Source: Gammaproteobacteria bacterium (GTDB lineage: Bacteria > Pseudomonadota > Gammaproteobacteria > DSM-16500). From it: 64,000 bases of DNA. Positions 1 to 8,143 of the stretch are shown piece after piece. Each line of letters starts with the position of its first letter. Positions within the stretch are counted from its first letter, which is position 1. The notes beneath the pieces were generated by a model, which had not been told where the DNA came from, did not search any database, and saw nothing but the letters and a program-made list of their open reading frames with translations. A program made the translations under genes and the position numbers. The stretch covers positions 1 through 64,000 of the forward strand of contig JAJNBC010000003.1 of the NCBI GenBank assembly GCA_021156085.1, read 5' to 3'.

Positions 1-60
1 GTGTGAGACAAAAAATAAGGCCTGGCCGCCATTTTCCAAGATGCTCTAATAAAATTTACA

Positions 61-495
61 CTAAATGGAGAAGCAGCAATGCTTAACCGAATGCCATTGG
101 GGGTTGCGATCCCCCAAACAATAGGATACAGCTTGAAATAAAAAAAAGCCATCATTTGCCCAGGAACCTGTGAATGATCTATTAATATCTTGTCCTCCCA
201 TATCCTCTTTTTTTAAATCAAAATAATCAGTATATCTATAGTATCCGCCTATATGTATTTGAGTGACTATCCTAATATCGTTAGGCAGGTATTTTGTTGT
301 CACATGACAAGTATAATTTCCTCCCGGTAAGGGAGAAGAATAGATACTTCCTATAATTGCTTGCTCCCGATAGGGATGAAATGCGCAATCAACTTCCGGG
401 TCACAGTGTTTAATACCTAAACCCAATGGGAATCAACAAGACGCATTTGCGTGTATGCTTATAATATAAAAAGACAAAAGAAAATATCTTTTCAC
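61..495 (-). pseudogene. Secreted small protein with in-frame TGA after the signal peptide
   Basis: The intact reading frame covers 61-426, but the same frame continues upstream to a GTG at 495 that sits six bases after a strong AGGAGG ribosome-binding site. Read from 495, the protein starts with a signal-peptide-like segment (MKRYFLLSFYIISIHANA) and meets one TGA codon at 433-435, directly after Ser-Cys. The same frame then runs for about 120 residues with several cysteines (HCDPEVDCAF near the start, VKHCCFSI at the end). The simplest reading is a secreted or periplasmic protein gene killed by a single nonsense mutation; a sequencing error or readthrough are alternatives. I do not recognise the family. 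The surrounding DNA is island debris, which fits decay. Confidence 0.5.
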
Positions 496-528
496 TTTTA
501 GATCCTCCTATGGTCTATCCATTTCTAT

Positions 529-882
529 CTATGCTTCAGCAAGATTGGATAATAAAGGTGCTCTTTCTCTTTCGGCTGCGGGTACGCGAGCAGCAAAAAG
601 AGAACTTATGCAATTACTAAGCTGGTGCTTTGTAGCCTCTCCACAATTTTTTGCTTTAGCCCATGATGCACTCGCACAGTGGGCCAGCCCATTTTTTGCA
701 ATACCTCCGTAGCGTTTTAACAAATGCCAGGAAGCACTTCCACAGCTTTTCACTTCAGGATAAGACACTAATTTTTTTTTTGAGCGTGTCTTAGCAATAA
801 AGAGAGAATGAGTATCTGGGCGGCTGAGTTCATGAACGAAACATTTGCATAAATAGATAAGTGAAAGGTATCTACAATGCAC
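529..882 (-). CDS. Unrecognised Cys/Ala-rich ORF, doubtful
   Basis: A 117-codon frame from a GTG with no clear ribosome-binding site. The middle has a loose internal repeat (SCGSASWHLLKRYGGIAKNG followed by HCASASWAKAKNCGEATKH), unusual for random sequence, but no known domain. Its 5' side abuts the IS3 remnant on the other strand, so it may be the 3' part of a gene cut by that insertion. It could also be chance coding in degraded DNA. Confidence 0.22.
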   Translation of the reverse strand: MHCRYLSLIYLCKCFVHELSRPDTHSLFIAKTRSKKKLVSYPEVKSCGSASWHLLKRYGGIAKNGLAHCASASWAKAKNCGEATKHQLSNCISSLFAARVPAAERERAPLLSNLAEA

Positions 883-916
883 AGGCTTGCTAGAGACGTT
901 GTCACTATATCTATAA

Positions 917-1079
917 AAGCCCTTGCTTCATCACGATGTTCAAGCAATCACTGATCAGTGGATGGTGGAATATAATAATGAAAGACCTCATGAATCATTG
1001 GGAAATTTAGCTCCTAAAAAATTTATTGAGAAACAGTTAATCTCTACTAATGCATTGTACTAAAAAGGGGGGCTTGACA
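917..1079 (+). mobile_element. IS3-family transposase C-terminal remnant
   Basis: The frame ending with TAA at 1061-1063 translates to a typical IS3 OrfB C-terminus, including DQWMVEYNNERPHESLG, which lies in the last part of the DDE catalytic domain. Everything upstream is missing, so the copy is dead. After the stop the sequence GGGGGGCTTGACA ends in CA, as expected for the outer end of an IS3 inverted repeat; I place the right end near 1079. The insertion point falls inside the neighbouring minus-strand kinase gene. Confidence 0.7.
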
Positions 1080-1352
1080 GAAACATCACGGCGGCTTCTT
1101 CATAAAGTGATTTAACAACTTTGGCTGGGGTGACATGCCATGTTTTAATCGCAACAGGTTGGCCTTGATAACGCCCTGCATACACCACACCAAAACTACC
1201 TCGGCCTATTTCATATCAGAAGCAGAGTCTACATCCGGATCAAATTGTAATTCTTGCGGTGCAATCACGGAGATCGTGACGGTGCAAAGTATAGAATCCA
1301 AAACTTCATCAAGATGCTTTAGGTAGTATTGCTTAGCTTTTTTAATATAATC
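1080..1352 (-). pseudogene. Protein kinase N-lobe fragment, frameshifted and cut by IS3
   Basis: Two minus-strand frames join into one kinase start. The upstream frame reads KKAKQYYLKHLDEVLD and then APQELQFDPDVDSASD, and after a single-base shift near 1205-1215 the sequence continues YEIGRGSFGVVYAGRYQG and VAIK. This is the glycine-rich loop (GRGSFG) and the ATP-anchoring VAIK lysine of a eukaryotic-type Ser/Thr/Tyr kinase. The frame stops where the IS3 end begins, so the catalytic loop and the whole C-lobe are absent. Kinases of this sort occur as effectors or eukaryote-like proteins in Legionellales. The gene is non-functional here. Confidence 0.65.
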
Positions 1353-1684
1353 GGGCTAACATTACTTTCTTCCGTTTTCCCAAGATCGGGTAAATGCTCG
1401 CGTATGACATTGGCAACAAAAGAAGGCCTCAAGTGAGCATAGTGCTTGTGGGTTATTCGCGTGTCAGAATGCCCAAGCACCGCAGAGATCACTTGCAATG
1501 TTACCCCTTTCATTGCCAAGATGCTCGCGTAAGTATGCCTTAAATCATGAAATGTGATAGCAGGGATGATGCTGGCAGCTTTACATGCTGTTTGTAGTGA
1601 TCGGGATTGAAAATTCTTTTTCCATGGCGAGCCATTGGCACGTGTAAAAATAAATTCTATGCTGCGAGCCCCCTGAGCAGCTCC
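1319..1684 (-). pseudogene. Phage-type tyrosine integrase, C-terminal fragment
   Basis: The frame runs from just after a TAA at 1685-1687 to a stop at 1319-1321. It contains the HxLRHT box (ITFHDLRHTYAS) and the GHxxxxxTxxYAH box (LGHSDTRITHKHYAHL) with the catalytic Arg, His/His and Tyr of the tyrosine recombinase domain. The N-terminal arm-binding and core-binding domains are missing and there is no start, so it is a remnant. It lies just left of a tRNA-Glu 3' fragment, the usual arrangement for an island integrase and its attachment site. Its 3' end overlaps the start of the kinase fragment. Confidence 0.75.
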
Positions 1685-1821
1685 TTAAGAATTTAGTCAA
1701 CTTTTAGTTAAAATCCAGTCGTAAACAATGATAGCTGACTATAGAGCATGATATATTTATTTATATTAAAAACAACGGGTTATATTGTAAAAGAAAGTCC
1801 GCCAAAATATATAGCATTATT

Positions 1822-1865
1822 CTTTCACGGCGGTAACACGGGTTCGAATCCCGTTGGGGACGCCA
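1822..1865 (+). other. tRNA-Glu(UUC) 3' half, probable attachment site
   Basis: From the anticodon loop (CTTTCAC) to the CCA end this matches the 3' half of gammaproteobacterial tRNA-Glu: anticodon 3' strand GGCGG, T arm ACGGGTTCGAATCCCGT, acceptor 3' strand and GCCA. The 5' half is absent: the bases before CTTTCAC do not supply the CCGCC strand or the GTCCCC acceptor. Such 3' tRNA fragments next to an integrase are left by site-specific integration into a tRNA gene. It therefore likely marks one end of a former genomic island. Confidence 0.7.
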
Positions 1866-1896
1866 TTCAAATTTATATGTCAGGATGAAGTTATTC

Positions 1897-1926
1897 TTGC
1901 ACAAAACCTTACTATACGCTTATTAT
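1897..1926 (+). promoter_or_regulatory. Candidate sigma-70 promoter for rodZ-hisS
   Basis: TTGCAC at 1897-1902 and TATTAT at 1921-1926 are separated by 18 bases, and lie about 75 bases before the rodZ start. This is the only good -35/-10 pair seen between the tRNA fragment and rodZ. Confidence 0.4.
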
Positions 1927-2002
1927 AGGCCAGGATCTGTTAATAATTCGCCAGGCCAAAATGTTAACAGGCTCGCACTAGGGATAGAAGGAAGGAAATA
2001 CC

Positions 2003-2806
2003 ATGGACTCAACGAATACGATCCCTGAAAATAGTAAAAATAGCATGAATAAATTTGAATTCTTTAAAAAGACTGGCTTGGGCGAACGCTTAAGGCTCGC
2101 CCGAGAAGCTATGCATTTCACTGAAAAAGAAGTAGCCACTCGTTTACATCTTAATACAAAGATCATTTTCTTAATAGAAAGCGAAAATTTTAGTGAGGGT
2201 CCACCTTCGGCCTTTATCAAAGGTTATATTCGCTCTTATGCAAAACTACTTAATTTGCCCCAAAATGAAATTGCACTGAGTCTAAAAGAGTTAGAAAGCA
2301 TTATTCCTTCGAGTAATGCTACGATAGCAATTGCACCTATCCAACCCCGAAAACAAAATGAACGCTATTTCCATTGGCTAACTTATCTTATCATATTGAT
2401 TTTAAGCATACTTGTTAGTATGTGGTGGAGTTCGCATCCCCGTTATGTTACTGCTGAGGCACCTGCTATCCAACCTTCCATCCCTTCTTCTCCGCCAGCG
2501 ACAGCACTACAAAATATTACTTCACAACAGCAGCTAAACCAGCTTAAAACAGATCCGAAGCAGGTAGCAGCTTCTAATAATAATTCAGTCTTGCAATCTA
2601 CTACGATGTTAAAAGCAGTAGATAGCTCAAAAAAAACATACGAACCTCCTGTATCAACCACCCCGCTCATGGTATCTAACATCCCATCATCTACAGCACC
2701 CGTAACGACCACGAAACCACAAAAAAACTCTGAGGTATCGCATCTAGGAATGGCATTGCCTGAGCCTGGCATCGATACCCATCAAAATGAGAATAATAAC
2801 GACTAA
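2003..2806 (+). CDS. rodZ: RodZ-like membrane protein with N-terminal HTH, short form
   Basis: RodZ links the MreB cytoskeleton to the membrane and sets rod shape. Residues about 26-90 form the XRE-type helix-turn-helix ([20 protein letters not shown], then [13 protein letters not shown]), which in this family binds MreB. A single membrane span follows at about 125-143, then a Pro/Ser/Thr/Gln-rich periplasmic tail. The C-terminal DUF4115 beta domain of full RodZ cannot be seen; the tail ends in an acidic Asn-rich stretch. The start has GGAAGGAAA ahead of it. It lies 17 bases before hisS, the usual place for rodZ, but the intervening ispG gene of many gammaproteobacteria is absent. Confidence 0.8.
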   Translation: MDSTNTIPENSKNSMNKFEFFKKTGLGERLRLAREAMHFTEKEVATRLHLNTKIIFLIESENFSEGPPSAFIKGYIRSYAKLLNLPQNEIALSLKELESIIPSSNATIAIAPIQPRKQNERYFHWLTYLIILILSILVSMWWSSHPRYVTAEAPAIQPSIPSSPPATALQNITSQQQLNQLKTDPKQVAASNNNSVLQSTTMLKAVDSSKKTYEPPVSTTPLMVSNIPSSTAPVTTTKPQKNSEVSHLGMALPEPGIDTHQNENNND

Positions 2807-2823
2807 ATTCGAGGCATATTACC

Positions 2824-4113
2824 GTGAGCAATTTAATCAACGCTATCCGTGGCATGAATGATCTTTTGCCTTCTGAAACAGCTCTATGGCAATCTGTAGA
2901 GCAAACCCTACGCGATACATTATCTACTTTTGGTTATCAAGAAATACGGCTTCCTATTCTTGAAAAAACAGAAGTATTTGAGCGTGCTATCGGCAAAGCA
3001 ACCGATATTGTTGAAAAAGAAATGTACACTTTTCTAGATCGCAACAATGAAAGTTTAACCTTACGTCCTGAAGGAACAGCTAGCTGCGTAAGAGCGGGCA
3101 TTGAACATGGTCTATTTTATAATCAAGTACAACGCCTATGGTATATGGGACCCCATTTTCGTTACGAGCGTCCTCAAAAAGGTCGTTATCGACAGTTTTA
3201 TCAATGTGGCGCTGAAGCGGTGGGCTTAGAAGGTCCAGATATTGATGCCGAACTCATTTTATTGTCGGCGAAGATTTTAGATAAGCTTGGCTTAACGCCC
3301 TATGTAACTCTGCAGCTAAATTCCCTCGGTTCGAGCGTTGCGCGCCTTACCTACCGCGAACTACTTGTAAATTATTTTATTCAGAACCAAAATCAACTTG
3401 ATGAAGATAGCCAGCGACGTTTAATGACAAATCCATTACGGATTTTAGATAGTAAAAACCCAGATATGCAAAAATTGATTGCCAATGCACCCACTTTAAT
3501 AGATCACTTGGATCTTGAGTCTGCTGAGCATTTCGGAAAACTACAAACTTATCTTACTAGCGCCGAGCTCCCTTATAAAATTAATCCATACTTAGTACGT
3601 GGCTTGGATTATTACAGCAGGACTGTTTTTGAATGGGTCACTACTGAATTGGGGGCCCAAGGTACTGTTTGTGCGGGTGGACGTTATGATGGATTAGTCG
3701 AGCAGCTCGGCGGAAAACGTACTCCTGCACTGGGTTTTGCAATGGGTCTCGAACGTATTTTGCTTATGGTTCAACAGGTTGCTAAAAAATCCATGATAAA
3801 TAAACCGGATGTTTATTTTATAACAGAAGGCGAAGATGCTCTTAAATTAGCATTTAAGCTAGCTGATACTGTACGGAATGGGATGCCCAAATTACGTGTA
3901 ATACTGCACTGTGGGGGAGGTAGTTTAAAAAATCAGTTCAAAAAGGCGGATAAAAGCGGGGCAGAAGTAGTTTTGATTTTAGGAGAACAAGAATTAAAAG
4001 AGAAAAAAATATCCCTTAAGCTATTAAGAAAAAGCATGCCCCAAGTATCGATTCTTCAGGATGATCTAATTAAATATTTATATGCCCGCGAGGAATTCCG
4101 TGATATTTGCTAA
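2824..4113 (+). CDS. hisS: Histidyl-tRNA synthetase
   Basis: A class II synthetase that charges tRNA-His in the cytoplasm. The 429 residues match the family length. Motif 2 is visible ([16 protein letters not shown], about 112-127), as are the histidine-binding [12 protein letters not shown] (from 260) and motif 3 ([13 protein letters not shown], about 300-312). The C-terminal anticodon-binding domain follows. Translation starts at GTG 2824 with GAGG nine bases upstream. It is the second gene of the rodZ-hisS-yfgM-bamB-der block. Confidence 0.97.
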   Translation: MSNLINAIRGMNDLLPSETALWQSVEQTLRDTLSTFGYQEIRLPILEKTEVFERAIGKATDIVEKEMYTFLDRNNESLTLRPEGTASCVRAGIEHGLFYNQVQRLWYMGPHFRYERPQKGRYRQFYQCGAEAVGLEGPDIDAELILLSAKILDKLGLTPYVTLQLNSLGSSVARLTYRELLVNYFIQNQNQLDEDSQRRLMTNPLRILDSKNPDMQKLIANAPTLIDHLDLESAEHFGKLQTYLTSAELPYKINPYLVRGLDYYSRTVFEWVTTELGAQGTVCAGGRYDGLVEQLGGKRTPALGFAMGLERILLMVQQVAKKSMINKPDVYFITEGEDALKLAFKLADTVRNGMPKLRVILHCGGGSLKNQFKKADKSGAEVVLILGEQELKEKKISLKLLRKSMPQVSILQDDLIKYLYAREEFRDIC

Positions 4114-4207
4114 TTAAATAGAACCCGTGCATTCTCTAAAAAAATATGTCAAAATCTACACCCCTAAAAATAAAAACCTCCATTGATCACCCCTAGGAGT
4201 CTAAAGC

Positions 4208-4840
4208 TTGACAGATTACTTAACTGAACAAGAGCAAATTCAACAAATCAAAACTTGGCTAAAGCAATACGGGCCCACTATCGTGCTAGGGATTTTGCTA
4301 GCTTTAATAATGACGACGGGCTGGCGATATTGGCAAAATTACCATAATAAAATGTTAATGCATGCTTCAGGCATTTATGATGAAATGCTTGCCTTACGGG
4401 CGCAAAATAATGCAAGCGGGGCCTCGGTGCAGGCACAGAAATTACTCACTCGTTACCCTAAAACACCTTACGCTGATATAGCTTCTTTATTGCTTGCACG
4501 TGATGCCGCCGTGAAAAAAAATTATCCTGATGCTATTCAAAAATTAACTCATATTGTCGATGAATGTAAAAATCCCTCCCTACGACAAATTGCACGTATT
4601 CGCATAGCACGTATTTTATTAACAGAAAAAAAACCCGATGCCGCACTTAATTTATTAAAAGAACTGGATGATAATAATTATATGGGATTAGTTGATGAAG
4701 TCAGAGGAGATGCTTACGTTATAAAAAAAGATTTTGCTGCTGCCCGTAAAGCTTATCTGATTGCACTACAAGAATTGCCGAATGCAGAAGTGACTCGCCC
4801 CATGTTAGAAATGAAATATACTGCCCTGGCCGCCGCATAG
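4208..4840 (+). CDS. yfgM: YfgM-like tetratricopeptide membrane protein
   Basis: This ancillary protein of the SecYEG translocon interacts with periplasmic chaperones such as PpiD. The 210 residues have a cytoplasmic N-terminus (EQEQIQQIKTWLKQYG), a membrane span at about 22-40 ending in the family-typical GWRYWQ, and a TPR-like periplasmic domain (LLTRYPKTPYADIASLLLAR). It starts at TTG 4208 with AGGAG upstream. A 94-base gap after hisS may contain its own promoter. The bamB frame follows almost at once. Confidence 0.9.
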   Translation: MTDYLTEQEQIQQIKTWLKQYGPTIVLGILLALIMTTGWRYWQNYHNKMLMHASGIYDEMLALRAQNNASGASVQAQKLLTRYPKTPYADIASLLLARDAAVKKNYPDAIQKLTHIVDECKNPSLRQIARIRIARILLTEKKPDAALNLLKELDDNNYMGLVDEVRGDAYVIKKDFAAARKAYLIALQELPNAEVTRPMLEMKYTALAAA

Positions 4841-4859
4841 CTTGTTTAAGAGACTGTTT

Positions 4860-6011
4860 ATGAAAAAAATGATGAAAAAATTAATAATCACTACATTAAG
4901 TATTTTTCTATGCGCTTGTAGCGGCTTCTTTGATAAAGATAACACGTTGCCACGGGCGCCACTTGCTCATTTTTCACCAGAAGCAAAAGTGCATCTTCTT
5001 TGGAGTACCAGCACGGGATGGGGTTCGGGCAATGATTTCTATACGTATGTTCCTGCTGTAACAGATAACGCAATTTATACTGCCAGCAAAAACGGCGATG
5101 TGATAGCTACCCGCAAAACCACAGGAAAAGCATTTTGGCGTACAGATATAAATATACCCATCAGTGCTGGCCCTGCCGCTACAAACCAAGTAGTTATAGT
5201 AGGCTCGCGCAAAGGTGATATTTTTGCTTTGCATGCAGAGAATGGAAAAATAGCTTGGAAAACACATACATCCAGTGAAATATTGGCAGCACCTGCTATT
5301 GGGCCTGATCTCGTTCTTATTAAATCTATCGATGGTAGGCTATCTGCATTCTCTCTCAAAGACGGCCATGCTCTCTGGCATTATCAGCAAGCCGAACCTA
5401 CCTTAATTTTACGTGGTGCAAGCGCACCTAAAATTGGCAATGGAATAGTCATCTCCGGATTTGCCAATGGCAACTTAGCCAAGCTCACTTTACATAATGG
5501 TAGCTTGCTTTGGCTGCAACCCATCGCCATGCCTGATGGCAGTTTCGCTATTCAACGCATGATTGATATTGATGCCGATCCCATTATTTTTGGCAATCGC
5601 GTCTATGCAGCAACTTATCAAGGCCAAATTGCTGCATTGGATCTTAGCTCTGGGCAAATACTCTGGTCTCATGCTTTATCTTCCTTTACAGGCATGGCTA
5701 TAGATAATAATCACGTTTATATAACGGATGCCAAAAGCCATCTCTGGGCCTTTAATAAAAACACTGGCAAAATAGAATGGCAACAAACGCAACTTGAAGC
5801 ACGCAATCTCTCAGGTCCTGCTTTAACAGGTAATCATGTGATAGTAGGCGACGCAGAAGGATATTTACATTGGTTAAATAAAAATGATGGGCATTTTGTA
5901 GCCCGTACCCGTGTTGATCTATCAGGCATTTTTGCAGCACCTGTGACTAATAATAATATCATCTATGTCGTCACGAAAGATGGTCAATTAGCTGCATATA
6001 CAACACTCTAA
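4860..6011 (+). CDS. bamB: Outer membrane assembly lipoprotein BamB
   Basis: BamB is the beta-propeller lipoprotein of the BAM complex that inserts outer-membrane beta-barrels. A lipoprotein signal ends in LCAC and is followed by SGFF. After it come repeated propeller blades of the PQQ type (LWSTSTGWG, IAWKTHTSSE, ALWHYQQ, ILWSHALS, IEWQQTQ). A TTG lies upstream in frame at 4842, but the ATG at 4860 places the signal peptide correctly and has AAGAG before it, so I use that. The stop overlaps the der start by one base (TAATG), implying translational coupling. Confidence 0.93.
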   Translation: MKKMMKKLIITTLSIFLCACSGFFDKDNTLPRAPLAHFSPEAKVHLLWSTSTGWGSGNDFYTYVPAVTDNAIYTASKNGDVIATRKTTGKAFWRTDINIPISAGPAATNQVVIVGSRKGDIFALHAENGKIAWKTHTSSEILAAPAIGPDLVLIKSIDGRLSAFSLKDGHALWHYQQAEPTLILRGASAPKIGNGIVISGFANGNLAKLTLHNGSLLWLQPIAMPDGSFAIQRMIDIDADPIIFGNRVYAATYQGQIAALDLSSGQILWSHALSSFTGMAIDNNHVYITDAKSHLWAFNKNTGKIEWQQTQLEARNLSGPALTGNHVIVGDAEGYLHWLNKNDGHFVARTRVDLSGIFAAPVTNNNIIYVVTKDGQLAAYTTL

Positions 6012-7396
6012 TGCTACCTGTAGTCGCTATTGTAGGCCGTCCGAATGTAGGCAAATCAACTTTATTTAATTGCCTCACCTCTTCTCGGGCTGCATTAGTA
6101 TCTGATCTACCGGGGATGACTCGTGATCGACAATATGGTGAAGCACATATCGCTCATCACCGATTCATCGTTATCGATACAGGGGGAATCATCCGCACCA
6201 AAAATGATTTAGACCAATTAACAACCGCGCAAGCTTTTCAAGCTATACAAGAAGCAGATAAAATATTATTCGTAGTTGACGCACGTGCCGGTATCACCGC
6301 AGATGATCAACTTATTGCAGAACAATTACGCTGCCTGAAAAAACCGCTTTTCCTAGTGGCGAATAAAACTGAAAGTATGGATTTAACTTTTGCTATTGCA
6401 GACCTTTACAAATTCGGTTTCGGTGAACCCTATCCTATTTCTGCAGCCCACAAAAGCGGCATTAATGAACTCGTTAACATCCTCTTTACAAATAATGAGG
6501 AGCCTCTGAATGCAAATAAGGAAACAGATCGCAGCATCAAGCTTGCTCTTGTGGGTAGACCTAATGTGGGAAAATCTACTTTAACTAACCGCATGCTAGG
6601 AGAAGATCGTGTTATTGTTTTCAATCAGCCTGGGACAACTAGAGATAGTATTTTTATTCCCTTGGAACGCGAAAATGTGCGTTATACCTTGATTGATACA
6701 GCAGGCTTGCGCCGCCGCGGTAAAGTTTTTGAAGCCACAGAAAAATTTTCCGTCGTTAAAACATTACAAGCTATTCAAACTGCTAATGTTGTTCTCTTCG
6801 TGATGGATGCACGTGAAGGCGCTACAGATCAAGACTTACGGTTATTAGGGTTTATCTTAGAAAGCGGTAAATCCCTAGTTATTGCAATAAATAAATGGGA
6901 TGGCATGACCATTCAAGAACGTGATAAAGCACGTTCTTCAATAGATAGACGTTTAAACTTTGTTTCCTTTGCACGAATTCATACTATTTCTGCCTTGCAT
7001 GGTAGCGGGGTAGGAAATTTATTTTCTTCTATTAATGAAGCCTATACTTCTGCTACCCAGAAACTCTCTACCCCACAGCTTACAAAAATTTTACGTACAG
7101 CTGTCATGACTCATATGCCCCCTTTAATCAATGGCCGACGCATTAAATTAAGTTATGCTCATGCGGGCGGTCATAATCCCCCTTTAATTATTATCCATGG
7201 TAATCAAGTGAAATCTTTACCCTCTTCTTATACGCGTTACTTAGCTAACACCTTCCAATCACGCTTAAAATTAATAGGCACCCCTATACAAATCGAATTT
7301 AAAAGTGGCGAAAACCCTTATCGAGATAAAAAGAATGTACTTACCGAAAAACAGCGTCGTAAAAAAATGAGATTGATCCGCCATACAAAAAGGTGA
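6011..7396 (+). CDS. der: Ribosome assembly GTPase Der (EngA)
   Basis: Der acts in 50S subunit maturation and has two tandem GTPase domains followed by a KH-like domain. Both P-loops are present (GRPNVGKS at 8-15 and again at about 182-189), with DTGG and DTAG switch motifs and NKWD in the second domain. The first domain has NKTE where NKxD is usual, a conservative change. The basic C-terminus (KQRRKKMRLIRHTKR) is typical. At 461 residues the length is normal. The start overlaps the bamB stop. Confidence 0.97.
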   Translation: MLPVVAIVGRPNVGKSTLFNCLTSSRAALVSDLPGMTRDRQYGEAHIAHHRFIVIDTGGIIRTKNDLDQLTTAQAFQAIQEADKILFVVDARAGITADDQLIAEQLRCLKKPLFLVANKTESMDLTFAIADLYKFGFGEPYPISAAHKSGINELVNILFTNNEEPLNANKETDRSIKLALVGRPNVGKSTLTNRMLGEDRVIVFNQPGTTRDSIFIPLERENVRYTLIDTAGLRRRGKVFEATEKFSVVKTLQAIQTANVVLFVMDAREGATDQDLRLLGFILESGKSLVIAINKWDGMTIQERDKARSSIDRRLNFVSFARIHTISALHGSGVGNLFSSINEAYTSATQKLSTPQLTKILRTAVMTHMPPLINGRRIKLSYAHAGGHNPPLIIIHGNQVKSLPSSYTRYLANTFQSRLKLIGTPIQIEFKSGENPYRDKKNVLTEKQRRKKMRLIRHTKR

Positions 7397-7448
7397 TGTG
7401 AGAATCATTAGCGGAGGTGGGGGGAACCATTACAAATATATTCTCAAC

Positions 7449-7476
7449 AAAAAAAAAGGACGATTTTCATCGTCCT
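7449..7476 (-). terminator. Intrinsic terminator of sRNA copy 2
   Basis: Read on the minus strand, an 8-bp stem AGGACGAT/ATCGTCCT with a GAAA tetraloop is followed by an unbroken run of T. No T run follows on the plus strand, so it serves the minus-strand RNA rather than der. Confidence 0.85.
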
Positions 7477-7605
7477 AAAAGCTAATCATAAAATCGAATA
7501 AGCGATCCTTACTGCAATAACCGTCCTTGAACACGCAAAACGAGGAGTGGTTATAGAAATCCATTCACTCACCGTAGCCATCCTAAGCTGGAGGGGAGCT
7601 TACCT
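7449..7605 (-). ncRNA. CsrB/RsmY/Z-like regulatory sRNA, copy 2
   Basis: This is a minus-strand RNA candidate ending in a strong intrinsic terminator. It carries five GGA motifs (UAGGAUGG, AUGGAUUU, CAAGGACGG, UAAGGAUCG and one in the terminator stem). The first hairpin (AAGCU/AGCUU at 7585-7601) suggests a 5' end near 7601-7610, but I see no convincing promoter. It shares the exact block CAAAACGAGGAGTGGTT (plus strand 7536-7552) and the overall order of hairpins with the second copy 390 bases to the right. Repeated GGA in hairpin loops is the hallmark of RNAs that sequester CsrA/RsmA. The exact 5' end is unknown. Confidence 0.6.
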
Positions 7606-7838
7606 TAGAATCATTTTGACAAAAACAATGCTTAGAAAGGGTTTTATAGACAAAATAAATTCATTTAATAAATAAATATTAAAAATCAATATGTTAAGAA
7701 ACAATATCCTCATTTTAAAAAGAAAAATAGCAAATAACCCTATGGTTTTGTAGCATATCTCTTACAAATTTATATGTTCATATCTCAATATCTACTATCT
7801 AAATGCATAATCGCAAGTTAAAAATAATAAATTTAGAC

Positions 7839-7866
7839 AAAAAAAAGGCGGCTTTTAAAAGCCGCC
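7839..7866 (-). terminator. Intrinsic terminator of sRNA copy 1
   Basis: On the minus strand a GC-rich stem GGCGGCT/AGCCGCC with loop TTTAAA is followed by a run of T. It has the same position relative to the RNA as the terminator of the other copy. Confidence 0.88.
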
Positions 7867-7980
7867 ATAAATGCTCAACTCAGGTATAAGCAATCCTTGC
7901 TTCAAAATCCATCCTTGGGCATACAAAACGAGGAGTGGTTGCAAGAATCCTTCCACTTAACCAGCATCATCCTTAATGCA
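7839..7980 (-). ncRNA. CsrB/RsmY/Z-like regulatory sRNA, copy 1
   Basis: A candidate RNA of about 140 nt with a -10 box, a 3' terminator and six GGA motifs. Several GGAs sit exactly in the loops of short hairpins: GCAU(UAAGGAUG)AUGC, GAA(GGA)UUC inside the longer AGUGG/CCACU stem, CC(AAGGAU)GG, and AAGCA(AGGAU)UGCUU. This is the CsrA/RsmA-binding architecture (preferred ARGGAUG-type loops). The paralogous RNA is next door in the same orientation. In Legionella, RsmY and RsmZ of this type are switched on by LetA and relieve CsrA repression during the transmissive phase; a similar role is inferred here. No protein frame fits the segment. Confidence 0.7.
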
Positions 7981-7985
7981 AGCTC

Positions 7986-8024
7986 AGTATAACAATTCTC
8001 TTTATTTAAAGTAGGTGCTACTTA
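7986..8024 (-). promoter_or_regulatory. sRNA copy 1 promoter with inverted repeat
   Basis: On the minus strand TATACT (7986-7991) lies about six bases before the first RNA hairpin. Just upstream is a perfect inverted repeat AAGTAG-N3-CTACTT (8009-8023). GacA/LetA-type response regulators bind interrupted palindromes upstream of rsmY/rsmZ genes, so this may be the activator site, although it sits closer to the start than is usual for those boxes. Confidence 0.4.
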
Positions 8025-8143
8025 GGTCTCTTATTTGAGATCCCTTCTTTTGAAAAATATAAAAAATGTTTAAAATCAAATAATTATGCTTAAATAAAAT
8101 TATTTTCAGTAATTGCCCTAGGAAAATCGTCACACATCCTCCC

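Noticed and set aside
7397..8143. Plus-strand terminator of der at 7457-7476
   Set aside because: The hairpin has its T run only on the minus strand, so it belongs to the sRNA, not to der.
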